Assembly (NCBI GenBank): GCA_001247695.2
Contig: LGRX02033447.1
Span: 1-18,359 of the forward strand
Reading direction: 5' to 3'
DNA: 18,359 nt
Source of the DNA: Cymbomonas tetramitiformis
Lineage: Eukaryota > Chlorophyta > Pyramimonadophyceae > Pyramimonadales > Pyramimonadaceae
The notes beneath the pieces are model-generated. The model worked only from the letters and a program-made list of their open reading frames with translations, made no database searches and was not told the origin of the DNA. The translations under genes were made by a program, and so were the position numbers. Shown one piece after another: positions 8,533-16,829 of this stretch (positions within the stretch are counted from its first letter, which is position 1; every line of letters starts with the position of its first letter).

Positions 8533-9302
8533 CTACAGGTCATTAAGATATCGAATGCAGGATTCCTCCGTTGACACCCGTTGACTCCGTTGACCGCCAG
8601 CGCACGAAGCACCTGCACAATCAAGCACAAAAACGAAACATTTTTAGTAAATATACAACAGAATTATTCAGTTCAGAGCCACATTGAACCCAACAGACAA
8701 ATAGACAATTATAACTTACCTGCGCCATCAGGAAATGGCAAGGCGATCTTGGCTTTGCCCTTGCCTTTGCGCCTTTTTGGTGGTGGGGGAGGAGGGGTGA
8801 CGTAATCTTCGTCCTCACTATCGCTGTCGATAGTGAGAACCTGGCGATTGCTGATTCGGGTTGAAGGTAGCCCCCATTCTTTGATAAAAGCATGGGGCAG
8901 GTCCTTCGTGACCTCCACAATGGCCTCCAGGGTCTGGACAGCGCCAGAGATGTCCGCGATGTTCCTGGACAGCTCGTAGCTCGAGGCCAGGCTCAAGTTG
9001 TAAAATGTCTCGGAGGACATGTAAATGTCGTACAGCTTGCCCACCTCCACGTGCTCCAGTAGAGGAGCTACGTCCTGTAGGGTTGCCCCGGCCATGAGCC
9101 TCCACCCAGTGGCCATGAGAACGTCGCCAGGAGCATCTCTAAAAGTGACTGATACCACGGGTTGCTTATCTTTGGTACGTGATAAGCTGCGTGATTTGCT
9201 TTCGCATATAGCAAAAACACGGAATTTAAGACTGGATAGGTCCTCATCGTTCTCAAACTTAGTCTTCAGGGTGCCAAACCAAGTTTTGGAAAATTGAGAC
9301 AT
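8533..9302 (-). CDS. small OB-fold (RPA-like) ssDNA-binding protein, two exons
   Basis: Exon 1 is 9302-8720 and exon 2 is 8612-8533, joined in phase 1, giving 220 residues. The Met at 9302 (MSQFSKTWFG) is chosen because coding quality begins there; the frame stays open to 9497 without resembling protein. Residues about 26-115 look like an RPA DNA-binding OB domain: 'KFRVFAICESKSRSL' (strand 1), 'VVSVTFRDAPGDVLMATGW' (strands 2-3, the usual 'v.l.D.sG.i.at.w') and 'VEVGKLYDIYMSSETF' (the 'v..gkvY.i' strand). Then come 'VLTIDSDSEDED', which fits a SUMO-interacting motif with acidic tail, a run of six prolines and 'KRRKGKGKAK', a likely nuclear-localisation or DNA-contact segment. At 220 residues it is far shorter than RPA70, so it would carry one OB domain. 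RPA-like proteins are known passengers of Helitron transposons; this gene lies inside a repeated cassette. The OB assignment is by pattern, not by search. Confidence 0.7.
8613..8719 (-). other. intron (107 nt) of the RPA-like gene
   Basis: On the minus strand the donor is GGCGCAG|GTAAGTTAT, a near-perfect consensus, and the acceptor is TTTTTGTGCTTGATTGTGCAG. A TTTACTAAAAATG stretch about 35 nt upstream of the acceptor could supply the branch point. Without splicing the frame stops three codons after the donor; with it 26 further residues follow to TAG at 8535-8533. Confidence 0.75.
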
Positions 9303-9370
9303 GTTGAAGTTAAAGTTGCTTTGATGTATATTTTTGAATTCAGAAATGATAACAATAAGAGTCGTTGGTA

Positions 9371-9378
9371 ATTTATAT
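9371..9378 (-). promoter_or_regulatory. possible TATA box of the RPA-like gene
   Basis: ATATAAAT on the minus strand lies about 70 nt before the chosen ATG at 9302, in sequence unique to C2. Such AT-rich matches are common by chance here, so this is weak. Confidence 0.25.
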
Positions 9379-10049
9379 GTTGATACATAGGGTACTGTCA
9401 CAAATTTAGATGAATGTGTGTGGCCATAATGATCGCCAAATGTCGTCATCAAAGCATGCCAATTGTCAAATGTGTTACATTTGTAGCGTATCAACAATTA
9501 TTTGCATTTTATATCAATTTGATGGTTGAAAATACCTTGAGCAAACTCTGATTTCATCAATTATTCATGTATCAATCGATGTGATTGGCCAAACAAATAT
9601 GTTTCATTTTGAACCAAAGATGAAGCGAAATTGTTCATCTTTCAAATCTCAAGTTGATTTCCTAGTAATATGTTGTCAATTGCAATTGGTGAACAAACAA
9701 ATCAAATCAAATTGTGTTGTACTATTCAAATCTCAAGATAGTTGTGATTCATTGTTTAAATATTCGATCATATTTGATAATTGATTGGTTGTAAAATTTG
9801 ATGTGAAATTTGTCTTAGATATCGTGAGTGGTCTATAGTTAATAGTCCTGAGAGGCCCACATATGGACTGAGGGCAGAAGGGGTTGTGGTGTGGTTGCAT
9901 TATAAGGCGGGGCGAGGGAGGGGGTGGTCGTTAGGGGTGTGACAAGGAATAGTGGGGGACTTATTGGTATGGGGTTGATACAAGGTATGTCAAAACAAAG
10001 AAAGAAAATGATGGATCGTGACGGTGACGTGCGGTAAGCGGTTAACTAG

Positions 10050-10350
10050 ATCGCGGCGGTTATAAGATATAGGTTCGTGCACCCAAGCCCCACCCGGCCA
10101 ATTGTGATCGCAGCATGCGATGGCATTGACCGGGGGGCTCCCCCCTCCCCCCATCCCCCCTCCTCCTCCTGACCAAACATCCAGCATCCAACACCCCCCA
10201 ACACATTTCAGTCCAGTGGGGAGAGGGCGAACCCCTTCCCTCCCCCCAAAATAAAAATGTAATGTAAGCGGCCATGGGCCCAGCTCATACGGTTCGACGT
10301 TCATGACAGTGTCATCAACCTTCATTTTCGCAGATTTGCGTGTCACTGAG
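10050..10350. repeat. diverged S-like repeat in C2
   Basis: This is the counterpart of 6572-6851, with a different C-rich centre (GGGGGGCTCCCCCCTCC) and the core ATGACAGTGTCATCAACC. No coding claim is made. Confidence 0.55.
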
Positions 10351-10819
10351 TCTCAATTCTCATGTCTGATGTGTCCTTGGCGACCACATCCAAAGGTTTT
10401 ATATTATAAATTATTTATTTTAAATTTATTATAATAAGCGTGACAGATCAAACAGCGACGCATGACGCTGACGATGATTATCAAAAAGCGTCATGCATGA
10501 TGGATGATGCTGATGACAGCGAACGAAAGCGTCATGCATGATGACAACGATCAAGAAGCGTCTACACGATGACAGCGTCTACCAATGACAGCAAAGGGGC
10601 GCGGGCGACAGATTTCCCCCAAAACATTTATACACAAAAGTTTGACATAAAAATCCAGATTTTTCAAAGATGTGACAAACTCCCGCTTTACTGTCGTGTC
10701 ATGTCATGTCGTGTTACTGTCATAATTAAAAAGAGCGTGAGCGCAAAAAGCGTGACAGTCGTAAAGCGTAAAAGCGTCAAAGCGTCAAAGAATAAAATTT
10801 AATAAATAATAAGCCGTCG

Positions 10820-11094
10820 ATTCCCCTACGGGTCACGGCCACCCACATGGGGGCAGGGGGGTTCTCCCCACACCCCCAAAAATGTGAAGCTGACTTATTT
10901 CCATCGGGTTCGGCGACCCATCCGGTGACGTTCATGGTCGATTCCCTACGGGTCACGGCCACACTGATGAGAGAGTCCCCCACACCCCAAAAAAATGTGA
11001 GAAGCAGCTTGATTTTCATCGCGATACGGGCTCGACCAGCCCATACTGTACAGCTGACGTTCATGACATTGTCATCAACTTTCATTCTCGAAGC
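10820..11094 (+). repeat. S repeat, one truncated and one full copy
   Basis: The truncated copy (10820-10937) stops at GACGTTCATGG, just inside its palindrome. The full copy starts at 10940 (ATTCCCTACGGGTCACGG) and ends at AAGCT 11094. C1 has only the full one. Confidence 0.8.
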
Positions 11095-11183
11095 TTTACG
11101 CTTTACAGACTGCGTCTCATGTCATGTCATACGTCTAACGTCTTATTTGTCAATGTCCAGTCGACCACATCCAAATATTTATA

Positions 11184-11623
11184 CCGTCAATAAAGTCTTC
11201 GTCTTATTTTAAAATTAAATAAGTCATATTAAAAATAATACTAGAGTGTTAAGTTATACAGTGCTAAGTTATATTTATAATCAACAGTCGTGACACTGTG
11301 CAATTCCAATAAAATTAAAAATATATATATTATAATTATATTGACCAATTAAATATAAAGAGGCTTTGTATTGAATATTCTAAATATCAAATTATATACT
11401 GCCGCGTGCGACACATACTTATCCACGACACACGAATCGTTTCGCAGTTTTCGTCTACGACGCTAAAGTGCGTAACAAGGGTTAAATTGAGTGGGTGTAA
11501 CGCGTACGCTCGAAAAGCATACGCGTCACGCTCGAAAAGCGTCACGCTCGAAAAGCGTGACACAAAGCAGTGTTCGTTTTGGAATAACTGGTTTTCGGCG
11601 AAATGAACCTTTAAAAATTCATA
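11184..11623 (+). repeat. D repeat, copy 2
   Basis: About 440 bp from CCGTCAATAAAG to ACCTTTAAAAATTCATA. It holds the hairpin cluster near 11498-11562. It is followed exactly by R array 1. Confidence 0.9.
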
Positions 11624-11895
11624 CACAAAAGCGTGACATAAAAAACCGGATTTTTCAAAGAGGGGGACAATCTAAAGATTTTTCCCCAATACACAAAAGC
11701 GTGACATAAAAAACCGTATTTTTCAAAGAGGGGGACAATCTAAAGATTTTTCCCCAATACACAAAAGCGTGACATAAAAAACCGGATTTTTCAAAGAGGG
11801 GGACAATCTAAAGATTTTTCCCCAATACACAAAAGCGTGACATAAAAAACCGTATTTTTCAAAGAGGGGGACAATCTAAAGATTTTTCCCCAATA
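11624..11895 (+). repeat. R array 1, four 68-bp hairpin units
   Basis: Exactly 4 x 68 = 272 bp. Each unit starts CACAAAAGCGTGACATAAAA and ends with a hairpin (GGGGGACAATC, loop TAAA, GATTTTTCCCC) plus AATA. The stem has 10 of 11 positions paired, counting one G-T, with one C/T mismatch. Units alternate ACCGGA / ACCGTA, so the array grew as a 136-bp dimer. Confidence 0.93.
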
Positions 11896-12329
11896 CCGTC
11901 AATAAAGTCTTCGTCTTATTTTAAAATTAAATAAGTCGTATTAAAAATAATACTACAGTGTTAAGTTATACAGTGCTAAGTTATATTTGTAAACAACAGT
12001 CGTGACACTGTGCAATTCCAATAAAATTAAAAATATATATATTATAATTATATTGACCAATTAAATATTCAGAGGCTTTGTATTGAATATTCTAAATATC
12101 AAATTATATACTGCCGCGTGCGACACATACTTATCCACGACACACGAATCGTTTCGCAGTTTTCATCTACGACGCTAAAGTGCGTAACAAGGGTTAAATT
12201 GAGTGGGTGTAATGCGTACGCTCGAAAAGCGTGACGCTCGAAAAGCGTGACGCTCGAAAAGCGTGACACAAAGCAGTGTTCGTTTTGGAATAGCTGGTTT
12301 TCGGCGAAATGAACCTTTAAAAATTTATA
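11896..12329 (+). repeat. D repeat, copy 3
   Basis: 434 bp. It shares with D4 changes that D1 and D2 lack (TTATATTTGTAAACAACAG, AATATTCAGAGG, GTAATGCGTACG) and has three uniform GTGACGCTCGAAAAGC units. Confidence 0.9.
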
Positions 12330-12533
12330 CACAAAAGCGTGACATAAAAAACCGGATTTTTCAAAGAGGGGGACAATCTAAAGATTTTTCCCCAATACAC
12401 AAAAGCGTGACATAAAAAACCGGATTTTTCAAAGAGGGGGACAATCTAAAGATTTTTCCCCAATACACAAAAGCGTGACATAAAAAACCGTATTTTTCAA
12501 AGAGGGGGACAATCTAAAGATTTTCCCCCAATA
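12330..12533 (+). repeat. R array 2, three 68-bp hairpin units
   Basis: Exactly 3 x 68 = 204 bp, with centre variants GGA, GGA, GTA. The last unit has one T fewer and one C more in its right arm. D4 follows directly. Confidence 0.93.
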
Positions 12534-12967
12534 CCGTCAATAAAGTCTTCGTCTTATTTTAAAATTAAATAAGTCGTATTAAAAATAATACTACAGTGTT
12601 AAGTTATACAGTGCTAAGTTATATTTGTAAACAACAGTCGTGACACTGTGCAATTCCAATAAAATTAAAAATATATATATTATAATTATATTGACCAATT
12701 AAATATTCAGAGGCTTTGTATTGAATATTCTAAATATCAAATTATATACTGCCGCGTGCGACACATACTTATCCACGACACACGAATCGTTTCGCAGTTT
12801 TCATCTACGACGCTAAAGTGCGTAACAAGGGTTAAATTGAGTGGGTGTAATGCGTACGCTCGAAAAGCGTGACGCTCGAAAAGCGTGACGCTCGAAAAGC
12901 GTGACACAAAGCAGTGTTCGTTTTGGAATAGCTGGTTTTCGGCGAAATGAACCTTTAAAAATTTATA
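12534..12967 (+). repeat. D repeat, copy 4
   Basis: 434 bp, almost identical to D3, so D3 plus R array was duplicated recently. It ends ATTTATA and is followed by the third C-type left end. Confidence 0.9.
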
Positions 12968-13300
12968 GGGGGTACGTAAACGTACAGATGGGGAAAAATC
13001 AAAATTCTCCAATCGTATAAATCCTACATGATCATGATCTAGAATAAGAATGAGAAAAAGAGAGAGGCCGCAAGCGGGCGTGCATTGGGGGGGCGGGATG
13101 GTAGTGTTGTGGTTGCGGTGTGTGTGGGAGGGTTGTTGTGTTGTGGCGTTGCGGTTTGTGTGTTGTGGTGTGTGTATGTGTGTCGCGGGGGAGAGGGGGC
13201 TCCCTCCCCCTGAGGTGCCACGTCCGCAGTCACCATCTTGAAGTTCCCTCCGATAATAAAACACACACAGTATTTTATTATCTCATCTTAGCCTTCGTTT
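12968..13300 (+). mobile_element. C3, third C-type left end with different interior
   Basis: GGGGGTACGTAAACGTACAG and GGGGAAAAATCAAAATTC match the C1/C2 start for about 45 bp, then the sequence diverges. What follows is a G/T-rich tract (GTGTTGTGGTTGCGGTGTGT) with weak likeness to the G-rich part of C1 at about 6365-6420, then GGGGGCTCCCTCCCCCTGAG. The right end is not identified. The open frames in this stretch are low-complexity and I do not call them genes. Confidence 0.4.
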
Positions 13301-13376
13301 CTGCAGCGTCCGACTGTTTCCGCTGTTTGGCTCGACTAATATATGATATATATATATATATTAGTCCTTCCATCAG
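13301..13376 (+). repeat. direct repeat L (76 bp) with AT palindrome
   Basis: CTGCAGCGTC starts it and TTAGTCCTTCCATCAG ends it. Inside, GACTAATATAT and ATATATTAGTC form inverted arms around a TA run. A copy of 77 bp lies at 14548-14624. Confidence 0.88.
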
Positions 13377-14547
13377 GTTATGGGACCTTTACACGCTTAT
13401 TCTTTGCCTCGGTGATTCGTTGACTAGATCGCTTCGCGCCCGGCGATTCTATTTCCGACATTTTTTTACCGACACTACTGCCGACATTTTTATACCGACA
13501 CTTACCGACAACGGCCGGCTTGCTTTCGCATCGGTCACCCCCGACATTTCTACACCGACACTTCCCGACATTTACCGACACTTCACGCACTTTACGTGCG
13601 TCACAATTCAACTAAACCGACAATTCGTTTGTGTTCTTCAACCTCTGGACGACAACACCTGATCTGCAGCAAAAGTGGCTTACCTGACGCCTATTTTGAC
13701 TTCACCGACGTTTTCCCCGCGGAATTCTACTACAATTTGACCTTTTCATCGTCTGATTTGGTTGATTTTACGAGATTTTACGTTTTTGAACGCAAACCCA
13801 AACTTTGACCTTACGGATTTTACAGCCGCAGCTGAATGGCTTCTTTGCGCCAGCATGCGCGCATGTGCGCGCTCAGATCAGCACTTCACCTGCTTCGACA
13901 ACGACGATTTACCATTGGTCACGACCTGGTGGTGCCTGGTGGTGCTTGTGCACCAGGCACCAAATCCGATTCCGGCATTTTCGACTTGAACGACGACAAG
14001 GACTTTGACTCCTACAAACTCGCCTCTCCGCATTCTCCGATTTCATTTGGCGCAACCTTTGGCCGCCATCTGGTGGTGTGTGGTGGTGTTGTGACCACCT
14101 CCCACACCCACCTCAACCTTTCCATCTTCGCTTTTACTGAATGCAGCTTCTCGACCCGAGGCACTCTCCGCATTTTCGAACCCCAACCATCTCCCTACAC
14201 CGACACGATTCGTGCGGTGGTGCCGGGCCACTTTCGGCTTTGGCCTCGCATAGGGGTGGGGTGACCACTTCGCATTTTGGCAACGCTCGACCTTTATCCA
14301 CATCAAGGACAACGCCGCCGACACTTTAGCCTGCTCAATAATTTTAGCAGCCTACCCCGTGGGAGTAGCTAATCCCCACGGCACATACATGGGTGTAAGC
14401 CCCTAGAGCACAACACAAGATTAGCGCGGGCGGATGCCGTACTAGCTGGGTTGGAAATGACCCCTTGATTCTTGTGACGTGTGCAGTTAGGGTTTCCGTG
14501 CTTGTGACTTAGGATCTTGTTGTGGCACCTCATACCTTGATTACCTT
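13377..14547. other. 1.17-kb segment between direct repeats, no confident gene
   Basis: The first part has an irregular CCGACATTT / CCGACACTT repeat (about 13455-13625). A perfect 12-bp inverted repeat with a 9-nt loop lies at 13930-13962 (TGGTGCCTGGTG). Overlapping frames of 60-140 codons occur between 13596 and 14264. Some look protein-like ('DAYFDFTDVFPAEFYYN', 'IFDLNDDKDFDSYKL'), but they are broken by frame changes and none has recognisable domains. The end (14340-14540) is unique, with CCGTGGGAGTAGC and CCCCACGG forming a partial stem. It could be a decayed gene or the interior of a small retroelement; I cannot decide. Confidence 0.4.
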
Positions 14548-14624
14548 CTGCAGCGTCGAATGTTTCCGCTGTTTGGCTCGACTAATATATGATATATATA
14601 TATATATATTAGTCCTTCCATCAG
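14548..14624 (+). repeat. direct repeat R (77 bp)
   Basis: Second copy of 13301-13376, with CGTCGAATG for CGTCCGACTG and a longer TA run. The tandem array at 14625 starts right at its end (CATCAG|AAAGACC). Confidence 0.88.
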
Positions 14625-15418
14625 AAAGACCTATTTGTGGTTTATGTTTCAGCCAAAATGGCCAAGTATATCAAAAATTATGCCCATTCCGAGTAATTTC
14701 GGTTATTACACTCGCACCCCACTGCAAATTTGACTGCAAATGATTTCTTTTACGGAACATTGCGCCTATGCTTACACGACGCGATATATCAATATGTTCG
14801 TCTATGAAAGACTTATTTGTTTCAGCCAAAATGGCCAAGTATATCAAAAGTTATGCCCATTCCGAGTATTTTCGGTTATTACACTCGCACCCGCACTGCA
14901 AATTTGACTGCAAATGATTTCTTTTACGGAATATTGCGCCGATGCTTACACGACGCGATATATCAATCTGTTCGTCTATGAAAGACCTATTTGAGGTTTA
15001 TGTTTCAGCCAAAATGGCCAAGCATATAAAAAATTATTCCCATTCCGAGTATTTTCGGTTATTATTGCGATCGCGACCACCGACACGCTGCAAACGTGAT
15101 TGAAAACGATTTCTTTTACGGAATATTGCGCCTATGCTTACACGCAATATATCAATCTGTTCGTCTATGAAAGACCTATCAGCCAAAATGGCCAAGTATA
15201 TCAAAAGTTATGCCCATTCCGAGTATTTTCGGTTATTACACGTCGCGCCCGCACTGCAAACGTGACTGAAAACGAGTTCTTTTACGGAATATTGCGCCTA
15301 TGCTTACACACGATATATCAATCTGTTCGTCTATGAAACACCTATTTGTGGTGTGAGTTTCAGCCAAAATGGCCAAGTATATCACAAGTTATGCCCATTC
15401 CGAGTTTTTCCGGCTAGG
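14625..15418 (+). repeat. five-copy tandem repeat, about 173-183 bp
   Basis: CAGCCAAAATGGCCAA occurs at 14650, 14823, 15006, 15180 and 15361, giving periods of 173, 183, 174 and 181. Each unit also has TTATGCCCATTCCGAGT, TTCTTTTACGGAA and CGATATATCAATCTGTTCGT. The inverted repeat GCCAAAATGGC is kept in all five. The last copy is cut after CCGAGTTTTTCCGG. Confidence 0.93.
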
Positions 15419-15698
15419 GCTTACTCATAATTTCGTCAATACATAGTCATGCGATAAGTATGGCTCCAGAAATTATTGAACATATCAATCTTGTTATCGT
15501 TTGTTTACCAACTGTTGATTTATCAGATTGATACATATGAAGCATGTCACTTTTTTATTTTGACAAGTGAAACACTTCTAAGTTGCGGGTTTCAACATAC
15601 GCATATTCACTTATACAGATGCAAGATGATCAAACAGTTTGGAGGGGTTGTTTTCTACATTTGTTGCGAGTTGAACAATGAAAATATTACAAATTCGT
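15419..15698. other. 3' flank of the Kelch gene
   Basis: Non-repetitive AT-rich sequence between the tandem array and the Kelch stop codon; it should hold the 3' UTR. A plus-strand open frame overlapping it is a shadow of the Kelch gene at its right end and unsupported at its left. Confidence 0.5.
15554..15559 (-). terminator. polyadenylation signal AATAAA of the Kelch gene
   Basis: AATAAA on the minus strand, about 140 nt after the stop codon. It is the only clear signal of this type in the 3' flank. Confidence 0.45.
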
Positions 15699-16829
15699 TC
15701 ATTTTGAAAGGGCCAAACCCACATATGCGCGTGGGGTTGGTAAGGGTGGAAATTCGCCCTCATCCCACTTGTCTACTTGGGGATTATATACATCTATTGT
15801 GCTTAATCCTTCACCCTCAGCATCATTTCCCCCAATCACAAAAATTCTGCCATCTACCACGATTGCAGATAGACCTGTTCTTGCCCTACGCAAAGATGCC
15901 ACCTGTGTCCAGGTATCGCTGCCGATGTCATACTTCTCAACAGAACTAATCACTACATTGGGGATGTCCTCTTCAAATGTTACCCCTCCAATGACATACA
16001 AACTTTTGTTCAAGCCCACTATCGCGAAATCGGTTCGGTCAAAATTGAATCCCTTACCTTTTGACCATTTGTCTTCTTCTGGGTCATAAATTTCAATGCC
16101 AAGGAAGTCCACGATGTACAAGCGATCCTCTAGAGCAACCGCTCTAGTGTAACCAGTGCTTTTCTCTTCGGGCAATTTTGAGGAAATGTCGTACCAATAA
16201 TCGTACTTAGGTAGGTTATGGTGATACTTTTCAATTGTCAAGTGTTCACTTTCTTCCTCAGGTGAGTATCCTAGAACTGCATATAGCTCTCCTTTCAGAA
16301 CCACGACTTCTCCCTCTTCGCGCATTGCATTGAGGTTGGCCATCGTTTTCCACTTCTTGTACCATAGGTTTAAACGCTCTAGGCTATTGCCATTGCGTGC
16401 GAGACCAACTACGTAGATGTATCCATTTAATGTGACAGCGTTAACTCTACGATTTCGACGAGATGGCAAGGGTGTGGAAGTTGTCCAAACTTTCTTAGAC
16501 AAGTCTAATGTTTCTACAATCGAAGTTGGTTTTGTATGCACACCGCCAATGACGTATATACTTGAAGCTTGCGTAAAGGAATTATTCTCACTACTTCCAA
16601 CCTTACATTTTGGCAGTGCGTTTCGCTTGGAGATATACCTTTGTTTGTTTTGCGCAACTATTCGACGTTTCTTTTGCTCATCGGTCCAAATATTTCGGCA
16701 AGCCCTCTTAAAATTTCCCTTATCAAGGTGTTTTAAAGGATCTATGGTACCGTATTTTTCTTGAACCACTTGAATTTCTCGACTTTCTGAAGTTTCCGAG
16801 GTAACGTGACTTTCGTGACGAGTTTCCAT
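15699..16829 (-). CDS. Kelch-repeat beta-propeller protein
   Basis: 376 residues from ATG 16829 (METRHESHVT) to TGA at 15699; an earlier in-frame TTG is not used. Residues 88-376 make six Kelch blades, seen as 'IYVIGG'-like strands followed by a Trp or Tyr 'W' strand: about 91-115 ('IYVIGGVHTK', 'VWTTSTPLP'), 133-162, 178-213, 231-257 ('IEIYDPEEDKW'), 269-308 ('LYVIGGVTFEED', 'EKYDIGSDTWTQV') and 321-357 ('IFVIGGNDAEGE', 'IDVYNPQVDKWDEG'). The C-terminal strand probably closes blade 1. The Gly-Gly pair is lost in blades 2-4. There is no BTB, BACK or F-box domain; instead residues 38-76 are basic ('NFKRACRNIWTDEQKKRRI', 'QRYISKRNALPKCK'). Such propellers usually bind protein partners; the partner here is unknown. 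It is intronless, with no frame break. No functional link to the other genes is visible. Confidence 0.92.
   Translation of the reverse strand: METRHESHVTSETSESREIQVVQEKYGTIDPLKHLDKGNFKRACRNIWTDEQKKRRIVAQNKQRYISKRNALPKCKVGSSENNSFTQASSIYVIGGVHTKPTSIVETLDLSKKVWTTSTPLPSRRNRRVNAVTLNGYIYVVGLARNGNSLERLNLWYKKWKTMANLNAMREEGEVVVLKGELYAVLGYSPEEESEHLTIEKYHHNLPKYDYWYDISSKLPEEKSTGYTRAVALEDRLYIVDFLGIEIYDPEEDKWSKGKGFNFDRTDFAIVGLNKSLYVIGGVTFEEDIPNVVISSVEKYDIGSDTWTQVASLRRARTGLSAIVVDGRIFVIGGNDAEGEGLSTIDVYNPQVDKWDEGEFPPLPTPRAYVGLALSK

Larger units (their letters stand above)
8018..11183 (+). mobile_element. C2 module, second copy carrying an RPA-like gene
   Basis: C2 matches C1 on both sides of the cargo: 8018-8579 with 5290-5851, and 9537-11183 with 6024-7578. 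It has a 957-bp insert (8580-9536) holding most of a two-exon minus-strand gene. Differences from C1 include a deletion of about 30 nt after ATGGATCGTGAC and one extra S copy. Like C1 it begins after D's terminal ATA. I call it a mobile-element candidate because ends are conserved and cargo differs; no recombinase or replicase gene is seen. Confidence 0.5.

Noticed and set aside
8018..11183. Firm Helitron assignment for the C module
   Set aside because: No Rep/helicase gene, no 5' TC and no 3' CTRR end could be found. Only indirect hints (hairpin end, RPA-like gene, variable cargo) exist, so it stays a hypothesis.
11624..11895. CRISPR-like array
   Set aside because: The 68-bp units have no unique spacers between them; this is a plain tandem repeat in a eukaryotic context.
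13120..13662. 180-codon plus-strand frame
   Set aside because: It starts in a GTGTGT-rich tract (VVVCVCV) and runs through the TA-rich palindrome of the direct repeat, so it is low-complexity read-through.
14340..14540. possible tRNA-derived SINE or small RNA gene
   Set aside because: I looked for A and B boxes near GGGTTGGAAATGACC and found no convincing pair, no cloverleaf and no A-tail.
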